Positions 1 through 8,969 of a DNA stretch of 64,000 nt are shown here, piece after piece; within the stretch, counting starts at the first letter, position 1, and each line of letters starts with the position of its first letter. The stretch spans positions 71,414 to 135,413 of the forward strand of contig CAZXFT010000008.1 of assembly GCA_964640655.1 (NCBI GenBank), written 5' to 3'. The stretch is from BJGO01 sp964640655. Its GTDB lineage: Bacteria; Bacteroidota; Bacteroidia; Chitinophagales; UBA10324. The translations under genes and the position numbers were made by a program. A model generated the notes under the pieces. The model worked only from the letters and a program-made list of their open reading frames with translations, searched no databases and was not told the origin of the DNA.

Positions 1-1014
1 ACATTGATCGGCATCAACCATGGAAACAGTATATAAACCGGCACAAAGATTATTAATAAATTGTCCTGTTTGACCGTTTGACCATGTATATGTGTAAGGT
101 GGATCTCCGATTAAAGGGTAGGCACCGAGTGACCCCGTACAGTATGAGAAACATTGAATGTCAGCAAGTATGGCTGTGGTGGTTACCGACGAGTCGTTAT
201 TAATAATTGAATGATCACTTACCATTTGGCAACCAACACCATCAGTAACAGTTATGGTATAAGTGCCTGCAGCAATACCTGATATTGTTTGTGTTGTACC
301 GCCATTAGACCATTCATAGGTCAGAGGTGCAAAACCGTTGGCTACATTCACAGTTATTTCACCATCATTATTTGAACAGCCGGGATTTGTACTATTAAAA
401 GTAAGAGACATTGTACAAGGTAATGTACACGTTACCCCTGTTATTGCATTGTTTAAGGTTCCGGCACATGCAGCACCTCCTGCACCCCAGGAACCTGTTG
501 TGCCATCACCGGTTACAGTAATACCAAAATTTAAATTCTGTGAATTGCAGGTATTTGAAACCTGTACTTTAAAACATAGTAACCAGGTACAGGCATTATT
601 CAGATTTTGGTCACCAAAATTATTTCCCGGATTACCATCGGAAGGGTTAAAAGGTGTTGAATAATCATAATACACACCTGGGCCAAATGTTTGTCCGGAA
701 CCGGTACTCGAACAACTTGGAAAGTATTGCCAAAAACCATTACCAGAGCATGAATTAGGCATTTGAGTAACGGTAAGGGTTGTCATATCCCAACCGGGTC
801 CAAAATTGAAGACAAAGCCATGAATCCAGTTTGATGCAGTTTGAGTAAATCCTCCCACGGTGAGGCAAAAGTCAACTGTCTGCCCTGCCTGATAAGTGTT
901 GTTAACCGGTTGTGGACTAACAGTCCAACTTTGAGCAAATGCGCACTGAGCTTTAGATTGCGAACTAATTGCTATAGAAGCAAAGAGTAAGAGGAGTGCG
1001 ATTTTGTTAATCAT
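1..1014 (-). CDS. Secreted SprB-repeat surface protein, N-terminal part only
   Basis: An open frame runs from the ATG at 1012-1014 to the left edge (338 codons, no stop), so the C-terminus lies outside the window. Residues 1-22 form a signal peptide (MINK, then the hydrophobic IALLLLFASIAI, ending near SKAQ). Next come about 180 Cys- and Gly-rich residues of no family I recognise. Two SprB-type repeats follow, at about residues 200-265 and 275-338, each with the YxWSNG signature (YEWSNGGTTQ and YTWSNGQTGQ) and the first also with AGTYTITVTD. SprB repeats occur in Bacteroidota adhesins and other T9SS-exported surface proteins, so a T9SS C-terminal domain would be expected beyond the edge; that is inference. 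A 133-bp gap with a hairpin separates it from the next gene upstream on the same strand, so it is probably its own transcript. Confidence 0.85.
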   Translation of the reverse strand, partial: MINKIALLLLFASIAISSQSKAQCAFAQSWTVSPQPVNNTYQAGQTVDFCLTVGGFTQTASNWIHGFVFNFGPGWDMTTLTVTQMPNSCSGNGFWQYFPSCSSTGSGQTFGPGVYYDYSTPFNPSDGNPGNNFGDQNLNNACTWLLCFKVQVSNTCNSQNLNFGITVTGDGTTGSWGAGGAACAGTLNNAITGVTCTLPCTMSLTFNSTNPGCSNNDGEITVNVANGFAPLTYEWSNGGTTQTISGIAAGTYTITVTDGVGCQMVSDHSIINNDSSVTTTAILADIQCFSYCTGSLGAYPLIGDPPYTYTWSNGQTGQFINNLCAGLYTVSMVDADQC

Positions 1015-1093
1015 ATTTTTACTTACGCAAATATTACCTTTTTAGTTAGAAATACTAAATCAAATTCCATTGGCTTTCCCATTTGTGTATAAC

Positions 1094-1124
1094 AAAATAG
1101 CCGCGACAAATTCGCGGCTATTTT
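1094..1124 (-). terminator. Hairpin terminator after the BNR-repeat protein gene
   Basis: A perfect inverted repeat, 13-bp arms (AAAATAGCCGCGA and its complement) around a 5-nt loop, lies 24 nt past the stop at 1148. The arms end in A4/T4, so it can act on either strand. The minus-strand gene is the one that needs it. Confidence 0.75.
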
Positions 1125-1147
1125 CCTGAATTATTTTATTTAGATTT

Positions 1148-3928
1148 TTATCTGATGATAACCAATTTACTGGAGAGATTTAAGGCTTTACCCGCTACTC
1201 TTATTATGTAAGTACCATTACTTAAATCGCTGCACTCAATATTCTCATACTTTGTTCCCGGAATCATATTGTTATAATGAATAGACTTCACCATTTTTCC
1301 ATCTAATGAGAACATCTGCAACTCTACATCACCTGTTTGTGGTACAGTAAACGATATGTTACAATTCGTACTAACCGGATTAGGATATACATTCAGTTTA
1401 TTGTTACCCTGTTTGTATCCATTGGCTTCAGGTATTGATGTAAACTGTAACGATTTGGTACGGAATATTCCGCGACCATAACTCGATGCCAGAATCACAT
1501 TGTCCTGATCGCCTAAGAAATGACGATAGAATTTCAACACCGGTACGCGCGGCATACCATTATCTTCTATTGTCCAGCTTGCACCACCATTTGATGTGGA
1601 GTATACGCCTAACTCGGTTCCAATCATAATTTTGTTGTTGTCAAGCTTGTCCATAATACAACAGTAAACAGGCATCTTAGGCAATCCACTGCCATCTATT
1701 GATGTGAACGTCGGAGAAGCACCATTGGCATTGGTCGAGCGGAAAACGTATGAAGTTTGACCATAACGGCCAAGAGTTACTACCACCACATTAGGATCAG
1801 TTGTACTCACATCAATACCCGTAACTACTCTGCTACCAAAGTTGTTTAATAAGGTCGTAGTCAGATTAAAGCTATCCGGATCGAATGTCAATACGCCGTT
1901 GTTGTTGGTATAAGTTAAGACTGTATCCAATCCATTGATTCTGTATAAAGAACCAGATTCAGTTCCAACATAAACAATGCTTCCGTCTTTTGAAACACTG
2001 ATAGCTGATACTGGACCATTTAATACTCCACCACCTGATGTAGTCTTAGAAACTTTAAACCATTTTGGAATTTCAAGAAGATTAAGCGGCTCCTGAGTCA
2101 TCCACAAGGCCTTGTTTGTTCCGAGGAAAAATTTTGATTTTTTCAATGGATCGGGCTCATAAACATTTTCCCATAATTCAAGCTGAGCAATAAACGGAGC
2201 ACCATCGTCAGGTTCACCATCTCCTCCACAACCACCACTTGAAGCAGCAGGTGAAAAGTCAATATTACAATCGAAGAAATTTGCAAATGATGCACCATTG
2301 TTGGAAGAACGTTCAACGGTACCATTGACATATTCAGCAAACATAATGTTTGGATTGATTGTTGAAATGGCAACATCTCCACCATCACCTCCTTTTATCA
2401 GAACACCCCATTTTGAAGTATTTCCCTGAAAGTCGATATAGTAATTACCATTATCTTGCATACCGGTTAGTATTTCACCAGTGTAATTCTTGGCGCACAC
2501 TGAGTAACACTGAGTAGTGATATAGTTTCTGTTTTTAGTAGCCCAATTAACCTGAGAGGCACGGATATTAGATGTCCAATTGACACCACCATCAGACAAA
2601 ACATACATATTATCTGGATTGATTGGGTCAAAATCAAAACGATGTATATCCGCGTGTACATAAGACGTACTGTTAAAGTTATAGTTCCAGTTTGAAATTT
2701 GTTTAGCACCAGTTTGTGGAGTGTAACGATAAACATCCAATCCTCCAAAAATCACCATATCCTTATCTGTTGGGTGTACAGCAATATCAATGCAATAAAA
2801 TCCCTGTGTAACAGGATTCCAATCTGCTGAATTAGGTACTGTAGGTCCACAAATAGTGGTGAATGTACTTCCACCATCAATAGATTTATAAATTCCTCTT
2901 AAAACGTCTCCTGCACTGTTAGTATTTGTTGCCATCGCATACACATAATTGGGATCCTGAGGAGATACAGCTATATCTAATCGACTCAGATTGCTTTGCG
3001 GCAAATTAGATGAAGCCGGCACTACAACAAAGTTTTGCCCGCCCGGAGCTGAACGATAATACTTTTTATTAACGATAGCATGAACAGTTCCGTCAGATGC
3101 AACTTCCACATCCTGACCTGTACCTGTAATAGAGCCGCCTCCATTAGTGAAAGTATTATTTGCTGCATTAATAATTCTGATTCCTTTATAGGTTGCTCCA
3201 GTTACATTGGTTGCAAAGTATACGCGATTAGCATCAGTCGGGTCAGCACGCATTGCAGTAATAAAAGCAAAGTTGGAACCACTGGTAGGGCCGTTTGCAG
3301 GATACTCAGGAGTTAGAATATTCGCAAAAGATTCTCCATTATCGGTAGAACACCATATGCCACCACCTGGAAAACCGGTTGCACCATTCACATTAGATGC
3401 TTCAAAAAATCCAAAATACTCTCCGGTACCAAAATAAATATTACCGTTACCTGCCTGAGCAATACACGAAACAGTTAAATTGGAATAATCTTCTGAACCT
3501 GCCACAGGAGTCCAAGAAGCACCTTTATTTGTACTTACCCAGATTCCTCCGGAAACTCCCCCGCAAAATAAACGGTTTGGATTATTTCGGTCTATAAGCA
3601 ATGCTCTTGAACGGCCACCCTGATTATCGGGTCCCATTTCTTCCCAAACAATATTTAAAGCACCACGACTTCCGGCATCTGCAAATTCTTTTGCATCCAG
3701 ACGAGCCTGATAGTAATCAGCATAGGTAAACGATCCGTCATCGGATGTACCACGAATTTTATTGAAGAAGTTTTTATATCCTTCAAATTCGCCTTTCTCG
3801 GTCTCTTCCTCTTCACGTTCGTGTTTTCCTGAGCGGCAAGAGGTTTCCTCTTTGGTGTTGTTCATCCAAAGTGCTGTCGCTGTTAATACTACTGCTGATA
3901 GTACTGCTGCTGTAATTAATTTTTTCAT
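1148..3928 (-). CDS. Secreted BNR/sortilin-like beta-propeller protein with T9SS type A sorting domain
   Basis: A 926-residue secreted protein. Residues 1-21 are a signal peptide (MKKLITAAVLSAVVLTATAL). An unusually charged stretch follows (about 30-60, rich in E, K and R). Residues 90-830 carry repeated Asp-box/BNR motifs of the form S-x-DGG-x-SW (STNKGASW, STDNGESF, SIDGGSTF, SSNNGASF, STSNGGASW), the signature of multi-bladed propellers of the VPS10/sortilin and glycosidase type. The last 80 residues form a T9SS type A domain: NVYPNPVSTNCNISF, DGKMVKS, NGTYIIRV, then a basic end LVIIR. The family is exported across the outer membrane and anchored or released. No catalytic residues are evident, so sialidase activity should not be assumed; binding to glycans or matrix is inference. 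Confidence 0.88.
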   Translation of the reverse strand: MKKLITAAVLSAVVLTATALWMNNTKEETSCRSGKHEREEEETEKGEFEGYKNFFNKIRGTSDDGSFTYADYYQARLDAKEFADAGSRGALNIVWEEMGPDNQGGRSRALLIDRNNPNRLFCGGVSGGIWVSTNKGASWTPVAGSEDYSNLTVSCIAQAGNGNIYFGTGEYFGFFEASNVNGATGFPGGGIWCSTDNGESFANILTPEYPANGPTSGSNFAFITAMRADPTDANRVYFATNVTGATYKGIRIINAANNTFTNGGGSITGTGQDVEVASDGTVHAIVNKKYYRSAPGGQNFVVVPASSNLPQSNLSRLDIAVSPQDPNYVYAMATNTNSAGDVLRGIYKSIDGGSTFTTICGPTVPNSADWNPVTQGFYCIDIAVHPTDKDMVIFGGLDVYRYTPQTGAKQISNWNYNFNSTSYVHADIHRFDFDPINPDNMYVLSDGGVNWTSNIRASQVNWATKNRNYITTQCYSVCAKNYTGEILTGMQDNGNYYIDFQGNTSKWGVLIKGGDGGDVAISTINPNIMFAEYVNGTVERSSNNGASFANFFDCNIDFSPAASSGGCGGDGEPDDGAPFIAQLELWENVYEPDPLKKSKFFLGTNKALWMTQEPLNLLEIPKWFKVSKTTSGGGVLNGPVSAISVSKDGSIVYVGTESGSLYRINGLDTVLTYTNNNGVLTFDPDSFNLTTTLLNNFGSRVVTGIDVSTTDPNVVVVTLGRYGQTSYVFRSTNANGASPTFTSIDGSGLPKMPVYCCIMDKLDNNKIMIGTELGVYSTSNGGASWTIEDNGMPRVPVLKFYRHFLGDQDNVILASSYGRGIFRTKSLQFTSIPEANGYKQGNNKLNVYPNPVSTNCNISFTVPQTGDVELQMFSLDGKMVKSIHYNNMIPGTKYENIECSDLSNGTYIIRVAGKALNLSSKLVIIR

Positions 3929-4042
3929 TGGTGTTCTAAAAATTTTGGTTCGCTAATATAACTATGGAAATTGAATAAAAAGTTCTAATTGATTTTTGTT
4001 TTACATTTCCATGACAATTGTTGTGTTAATATGAAAATGTTT

Positions 4043-4921
4043 TTAATGAATATGCTTCTCAGCGTGGTAAGATGAACGTACCAATGGTCCGCTTTCAACA
4101 AAGCGAAATCCTTTCTCCAAACCTATTTGCTCGTACTCCTTGAACTGCTCAGGTGTAATCCACTCCATTACATCAAGGTGGTTGCGGGTGGGTTGTAGAT
4201 ATTGGCCTATGGTCATCACATCACAACCATGTGCACGCAAATCATCCATCACCTGAAGTACTTCATCTTTCGTTTCACCAAGTCCGACCATAATACCCGA
4301 TTTGGTTCGCATACCTCCTTCTTTCAATGCCTGTATAACTTTCAAACTGCGGTCGTATTTGGCCTGCGGACGAACTTTTCTATAAAGCCTTGGTACAGTT
4401 TCCATATTATGTGAAACAACGTCCGGCGCAGCTTCAATAATCATTTTCACACTGTCCATATTTCCCTTGAAATCGGGCACCAAAGTTTCCATTGTTGTTT
4501 GCGGATTCAATTCACGCACTGCTTTGATGGTGGCAGCCCATATAGCAGCACCTCCATCTTTCAGCTCATCACGATTCACAGAAGTGAGCACGCAATGTTT
4601 TACTTCCATACGCTGTACAGCTTCGGCTACGCGGCGAGGTTCGTCCCAATCCATTTCGGAAGGTAAACCTGTTTTAACCGCACAAAACCCGCAACTGCGT
4701 GTACAGGTATTACCCAAAATCATGAAGGTAGCTGTACCTGCACCCCAACACTCCCCCATATTCGGGCAGGATCCGCTCTCACAGATAGTGTGCAAATGGT
4801 ATTTGTCAACAAGCCCGCGCACATGCTTGTAATTTTCACCAACAGGTAATTTCACTCTCAGCCAATCCGGTTTTTTAACACGCTCAGGCCTTTGATTCAA
4901 TACAGGTATTTCGTTGTTCAT
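4043..4921 (-). CDS. lipA: Lipoyl synthase
   Basis: Radical-SAM enzyme that inserts two sulfurs into protein-bound octanoyl chains to make the lipoyl cofactor of 2-oxoacid dehydrogenases and the glycine cleavage system. With the start at 4921 it is 292 residues, the family's usual length. The radical-SAM cluster CTRSCGFC is at C72, C76 and C79. The auxiliary cluster [12 protein letters not shown], specific to LipA, is at C47, C52 and C58. The C-terminal RSSYHAE motif supplies the serine that ligates the auxiliary cluster. An in-frame ATG at 5014 would add 31 residues with no counterpart in the family and would overlap the gene upstream, so 4921 is preferred. The gene lies 25 bp after the outer-membrane protein gene and is probably co-transcribed with it. 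lipB is not in the window. Confidence 0.96.
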   Translation of the reverse strand: MNNEIPVLNQRPERVKKPDWLRVKLPVGENYKHVRGLVDKYHLHTICESGSCPNMGECWGAGTATFMILGNTCTRSCGFCAVKTGLPSEMDWDEPRRVAEAVQRMEVKHCVLTSVNRDELKDGGAAIWAATIKAVRELNPQTTMETLVPDFKGNMDSVKMIIEAAPDVVSHNMETVPRLYRKVRPQAKYDRSLKVIQALKEGGMRTKSGIMVGLGETKDEVLQVMDDLRAHGCDVMTIGQYLQPTRNHLDVMEWITPEQFKEYEQIGLEKGFRFVESGPLVRSSYHAEKHIH

Positions 4922-4946
4922 TGTGTTAGTTGCAATGGTTTCTTTC

Positions 4947-5747
4947 TCACGATTTCTTTTTTCCAAGCTGCAAGCCAATGTATAAATTGGTAAATACACG
5001 AGGATTATTTTCAATAACCATTAGTGGTACTTTCTTGCTGTATGCATCTACTGCTAAACCTACCTCAATGGCCTTAATATATTCTTCAAAAAATGCCCAG
5101 TCGAAATGCAAACCAACTTTGGCATGTAAACCCGGCACTATACTGATCTGATTGATACCACGGGAAAAACCTGATGAACCATATATCGAAAATGAATTCA
5201 TAAAAAGGTCCGGAGCTTCATTGTATTTTTTGTCTTCGATGTAAGCACGTTCGTTGTCTATTGGTATTATCAATTGTAAATAATATGGATTTAATATACC
5301 CAATGACAATCCTCCGCTGTATTTCACCGAAACTTCTACTCCACTTTTGTTTGCACGCTGACCAATCATTCGCATTTGACCATACGCAACAGAAAGTGTG
5401 TTAAAGTAATTCTGTTTGCCGAAAATAAACGGACGAGGCGCGTTGAATCCTATTGGCGTATATCCTAAATCAAAAGTTTGTTTCACTTCCTTAGGATGCT
5501 TCAGGTGTGTAACTCCCACCTGCCAGAAATTCTTTTTGTGCAGGTCTAAAATATTTGTAAACTCAACATTGGCTGACCACCCGTTAGTGTACCACTGTCC
5601 GGCGAGTGAGGTGGACGAAGAATACAAAATGCCTTTTTTTCCATTAGACTGTGCCAGCAATGTTGATCCACACATGGTAGCAGCCAGCAAAATGAACAAG
5701 CAGAGAACGCAACAGGATTTAATATGAAACGATGCCATTTTAGCCAT
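4947..5747 (-). CDS. Probable outer-membrane beta-barrel protein of unknown function
   Basis: A 266-residue protein that I cannot assign to a named family. Residues 8-33 are a signal peptide, hydrophobic through [12 protein letters not shown] and ending near LLAQ. The mature part alternates polar and aromatic or aliphatic residues (for example [37 protein letters not shown]) and ends in [11 protein letters not shown], as expected for a small barrel whose final strands face the membrane. An alternative start three codons in (5738) cannot be excluded. It sits 25 bp upstream of lipA in the same direction; I know of no functional link. Its start diverges from osmC across about 50 bp. Confidence 0.75.
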   Translation of the reverse strand: MAKMASFHIKSCCVLCLFILLAATMCGSTLLAQSNGKKGILYSSSTSLAGQWYTNGWSANVEFTNILDLHKKNFWQVGVTHLKHPKEVKQTFDLGYTPIGFNAPRPFIFGKQNYFNTLSVAYGQMRMIGQRANKSGVEVSVKYSGGLSLGILNPYYLQLIIPIDNERAYIEDKKYNEAPDLFMNSFSIYGSSGFSRGINQISIVPGLHAKVGLHFDWAFFEEYIKAIEVGLAVDAYSKKVPLMVIENNPRVFTNLYIGLQLGKKKS

Positions 5748-5757
5748 TCAATATTAC

Positions 5758-5765
5758 TACTTTTG
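5758..5765 (+). promoter_or_regulatory. Promoter -7 box TAnnTTTG for osmC
   Basis: TACTTTTG matches the Bacteroidota -7 consensus exactly and ends 34 nt before the osmC ATG at 5800. No clear -33 TTTG is visible. Confidence 0.5.
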
Positions 5766-5799
5766 ATTGACAAAGATTTTAAACAAAAGTTCAACGAGA

Positions 5800-6210
5800 A
5801 TGACATCAACTGTAGTATATAAAGGAGATCTGGAATGTGAAGCCACGCATCTTTTTTCCGGAACCAGCATTAAAACTGATGCACCCACCGATAATCAAGG
5901 CAAGGGGTCGGCATTTTCACCCACTGATTTAGTGGCAACAGCCACGGCCAATTGTATGCTAACCATTATGGGAATTAAAGCGCGTGATCATCATTGGAAT
6001 ATTACAGGCACTCGTGCCGAAGTTCAAAAGATTATGGCCGACAACCCTCGTCGTATAGGAGCTATTGTAATTACGGTATATATGCCCGAGAACTTTTTAG
6101 CTGATGAAAAGGCTCGCACTATACTTGAAAATGCAGCACGTACCTGTCCTGTACTTATGAGCCTTAACAAAGAGATAGAAAAAGATCTTCGCTTTGTTTG
6201 GCCTTCGTGA
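5800..6210 (+). CDS. OsmC family peroxiredoxin-like protein
   Basis: 136 residues of the OsmC/Ohr fold. The family reduces organic hydroperoxides with a pair of cysteines in the cytoplasm. Both expected cysteines are present: C52 in TATANCMLTIM and C116 in RTCPVLMSL. The Arg/Glu environment and the FSPTDLVATA motif before the first Cys are typical of the YhfA/OsmC branch rather than Ohr. The ATG at 5800 follows AACGAGA. An upstream in-frame TTG at 5767 would overlap the likely transcription start and is rejected. It is monocistronic with its own -7 box, divergent from the outer-membrane protein gene. Peroxide or thiol stress control is likely from the family, but no operator is visible. Confidence 0.92.
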   Translation: MTSTVVYKGDLECEATHLFSGTSIKTDAPTDNQGKGSAFSPTDLVATATANCMLTIMGIKARDHHWNITGTRAEVQKIMADNPRRIGAIVITVYMPENFLADEKARTILENAARTCPVLMSLNKEIEKDLRFVWPS

Positions 6211-6237
6211 GTAAGATCTTAGATCTTAATCTTTTAA

Positions 6238-6525
6238 TTATAATAACGGGTCTGATAATATAGAGGGCTTGTTGTTATGTAAGCCTACCAACTGTATATT
6301 GTTACTTTGTAAATGAACCGGAATAAGGTTGTGTACATTACGAATAGAGAAATCGTTTTCATTGAGACTCTGTATAGTCCATCCATAGATGGAGTCAGCA
6401 TCATTGAAATGTTTCAGTTTAATCCACACACCCGAAGAATCGAGTCGGAATACAGAGGGGTCTTGCCCTGGAATGGGAGCAGCTTTGTCCCAAACTTTCA
6501 ATATGAGCTCGCCATTAATGTCCAT
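6238..6525 (-). CDS. Small HNH-endonuclease-like protein lacking the catalytic motif
   Basis: 95 residues from the ATG at 6525 (an in-frame ATG at 6555 would add ten). The layout matches a short Bacteroidota HNH family as I remember it: VWDKAAPIPGQDPSVFRLD (11-29), GVWIK (32-36), YGWTI (47-51), then NVHNLIPVHLQSNN near the C-terminus. In the active family the GW-x-I is followed directly by DH, which starts the HNH metal site. Here those positions are Q52-S53, and the usual SKGGSD loop is replaced by NENDFS. The protein therefore keeps the fold's shape but not its catalytic His. It stands alone between osmC and the SCP2 gene. A structural or DNA-binding role, or a decaying gene, are both possible. 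Codon content looks normal and the frame is intact. Confidence 0.6.
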   Translation of the reverse strand: MDINGELILKVWDKAAPIPGQDPSVFRLDSSGVWIKLKHFNDADSIYGWTIQSLNENDFSIRNVHNLIPVHLQSNNIQLVGLHNNKPSILSDPLL

Positions 6526-6687
6526 AGCGAAAAAAGTTTGGACTAAGATAACCATCTAACTTATAAAAACAAGTCTTTTTTCAGGAATAGTTCTGCACAG
6601 TCTTTTTTTCTGTTCTGTGACTTGAAAAAATATGATGATTTTTTTGTTTTTATTCTATAGCATCTTCATCAAGAAAAGCGTTTTATG

Positions 6688-7017
6688 TTATTGCAATCGT
6701 TCAAACATTTCTACAAATTTTAACATAGACGGTATGTTAGACACTTTGATTTTTCCAAACATTACCGCCATCTGCGCATTGGTGCGTCCGTATTCCACCT
6801 CTTCATATGTTTCGTCGCTGGTTTGTATCACACACTTGGGTTCAGATCCATGCAAGCCTTCCGCCGCAGTACATGCGCCATTGTTTAAGGTTATGGTAAA
6901 CTCACCACCACGTTCTCCGCTAACGATGAAGTGGTAATAAAAACTGAGACCGTCGGCTGCACCTCTTTTCAGACGTGCAGGCAGCGACATGATGATTTCG
7001 CGTGCTGATTGATTCAT
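6688..7017 (-). CDS. SCP2 sterol-binding domain protein
   Basis: 109 residues from the ATG at 7015-7017. It is a single SCP2-like domain: it begins with MSLPARLKRG, has the central strands YYHFIVSGERGGEFTI and LNNGACTAAEGLHG, and ends in the helix NIPSMLKFVEMFERL. The family binds lipids or acyl-CoAs in a hydrophobic tunnel. An upstream in-frame ATG at 7056 is rejected because it would overlap the divergent acs start. The gene diverges from acs by 40 bp, which suggests a shared control region and perhaps a role near acyl-CoA metabolism (inference). Confidence 0.88.
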   Translation of the reverse strand: MNQSAREIIMSLPARLKRGAADGLSFYYHFIVSGERGGEFTITLNNGACTAAEGLHGSEPKCVIQTSDETYEEVEYGRTNAQMAVMFGKIKVSNIPSMLKFVEMFERLQ

Positions 7018-7057
7018 GATTGTTAATATTGATTTAATAAAAAACGAAGGTAGCACG

Positions 7058-8965
7058 ATGAGAATTAATTCTATGGAAGAATACCACTCTGCCTATGCCG
7101 AGAGTATTGCCCATCCGGAAATTTTCTGGGCACGTATTGCAGATACATTTGAATGGAAACGACACTGGCAGCAGGTTCGAAGTGGCAACTATCATGAGGT
7201 GAATTATCAATGGTTCGCCGGAGCGCAACTAAATATTACCGAGAACTGTCTGGATCGTCATTTAAGCACACTCGGCGAACAAACAGCTTTTATTTGGGAA
7301 CCCAACAATCCCAATGAAACAGCACGACACATCACTTACAATATACTACACGAAATGGTATGCCGCCTTGCAAACGGATTGCAGGCTATGGGTGTGAAGA
7401 AAGGAGACCGTGTGTGTATATACATGCCTATGATTCCTGAATTGGCGGCAGCGATGTTGGCATGCGCGCGTATCGGTGCTATTCACTCGGTAGTCTTTGG
7501 TGGTTTTTCTGCCCAGGCCATTGCAGAGCGTGTCAATGATGCCAACTGTGCCTGGATGATTACCGCAGACGGTGTTTTTCGCGGAGATAAAAAGTTGGTT
7601 TTAAAGTCAATTGTGGATGAAGCATTGCAACGCTGTGTTGGAATTAAAAAAGTACTTGTCTTTAACCACCGCCATTTTGATATTGACATGCAAACGGGAA
7701 GAGATGTATGGTGGAATGATGTGATTGCCAATCAAAGTTCGCAACATGTTGCTGTTGCCGTTGATGCTGAAGACCCTTTATTTATTCTTTATACCTCCGG
7801 TTCAACAGGAAAGCCCAAGGGTGTGTTACACAGCACGGCCGGTTATATGGTTTATGCTGCTTATACTTTTCAAAATGTATTTCAGTACAACAGCGGCGAA
7901 ATATACTGGTGCACTGCTGATATCGGTTGGATTACCGGACACAGTTACATGGTATATGGTCCATTATTATGTGGAGCAACAAGTGTGTTGTTTGAAGGGG
8001 TGCCTTCTTATCCCGACTGGGGTCGTTTATGGCAGGTAATTGATAAACATCAGGTGAACATTTTTTATACTGCACCTACAGCTATTCGCTCTTTCGAAGC
8101 ACAGGGTCTGAGCTATTTTGAAGGAAAGTCGTTAACATCTTTGCGTGTATTAGGAAGTGTGGGAGAACCTATTAACGAAGAGGCATGGCATTGGTATTTT
8201 GAGCATGTAGGTAAAGGCCGCTGCCCTATTGTAGATACGTGGTGGCAGACTGAAACCGGAGGTATTATGATTTCACCACTGGCTGGCATAACTCCTACGA
8301 AGCCTTCATTTGCAACGCTGCCGTTGCCGGGCATTGTTCCTGTTTTAGTTGATGCCAACGGTAACGAATTATCAGAAACTGCTGCAGAAGGAAATCTGTG
8401 TATCAAGCAATCGTGGCCGGGACAGGCACGCACAGTGTATGGCGATCATCAACGTTTTATTCAGACTTATTTCAGCAACTACAAGGGATTGTATTTCACC
8501 GGTGATGGTTGCCGCCGTGATGCAGACGGTTATTACCGAATCACAGGCAGAGTGGATGATGTGATTAATGTATCGGGACACAGAATAGGTACCGCCGAAG
8601 TGGAAAATGCCATAGACGAGCACGAAAATATTTATGAATGCGCTGTTGTGGGAATTCCACATCACATCAAAGGACAATGCTTGTTTGCCTTTGTAGCCTG
8701 CAATCATTCCCCACAAAATGAATCTGTTTTACGTTCAGAAATCAATAAGATAGTAAGTGATAAGATTGGCTCCTTTGCCAAACCAGAATATGTATGTGTG
8801 GTGAGTGGATTGCCTAAAACACGCAGCGGAAAAATAATGCGCCGCATCATCAGAAAAATTGCTGAAGGCGAACCAGATAAAATTGGTGACATAAGCACGC
8901 TGCTGAATCCTGAGGTGGTGGATGAGATTAAGGTTAAGGTTGCGGGAATGTTGAAGGTGATGTAA
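7058..8965 (+). CDS. acs: Acetyl-CoA synthetase (acetate-CoA ligase, AMP-forming)
   Basis: 635 residues, the usual Acs length. It activates acetate with ATP to acetyl-AMP and then acetyl-CoA in the cytoplasm. Motifs in order: P-loop-like YTSGSTGKPKGVLHS (about 250-265), WWQTETGG (about 400), FTGDGCRRDADGYYRITGR-VDDVINVSGHRIG hinge, and the C-terminal PKTRSGKIMRR containing the lysine that is acetylated in known Acs enzymes. The Trp of WWQTE is the residue that limits the acyl pocket to acetate. The ATG at 7058 follows GAAGG; a further in-frame ATG at 7016 would overlap the SCP2 start codon and is less likely. It converges closely on aroE (4-bp gap), and no terminator is visible between them. 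Confidence 0.95.
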   Translation: MRINSMEEYHSAYAESIAHPEIFWARIADTFEWKRHWQQVRSGNYHEVNYQWFAGAQLNITENCLDRHLSTLGEQTAFIWEPNNPNETARHITYNILHEMVCRLANGLQAMGVKKGDRVCIYMPMIPELAAAMLACARIGAIHSVVFGGFSAQAIAERVNDANCAWMITADGVFRGDKKLVLKSIVDEALQRCVGIKKVLVFNHRHFDIDMQTGRDVWWNDVIANQSSQHVAVAVDAEDPLFILYTSGSTGKPKGVLHSTAGYMVYAAYTFQNVFQYNSGEIYWCTADIGWITGHSYMVYGPLLCGATSVLFEGVPSYPDWGRLWQVIDKHQVNIFYTAPTAIRSFEAQGLSYFEGKSLTSLRVLGSVGEPINEEAWHWYFEHVGKGRCPIVDTWWQTETGGIMISPLAGITPTKPSFATLPLPGIVPVLVDANGNELSETAAEGNLCIKQSWPGQARTVYGDHQRFIQTYFSNYKGLYFTGDGCRRDADGYYRITGRVDDVINVSGHRIGTAEVENAIDEHENIYECAVVGIPHHIKGQCLFAFVACNHSPQNESVLRSEINKIVSDKIGSFAKPEYVCVVSGLPKTRSGKIMRRIIRKIAEGEPDKIGDISTLLNPEVVDEIKVKVAGMLKVM

Positions 8966-8969
8966 CGAT

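Noticed and set aside
338..664. Plus-strand open frame of 108 codons
   Set aside because: It is antisense to the partial SprB-repeat protein, whose frame runs unbroken to the left edge and has a signal peptide and repeat motifs; the plus-strand product has no family features.
6313..6546. Plus-strand open frame of 77 codons opposite the HNH-like gene
   Set aside because: The minus-strand frame carries recognisable family motifs and the plus-strand product is its mirror, with no ribosome site or promoter box.
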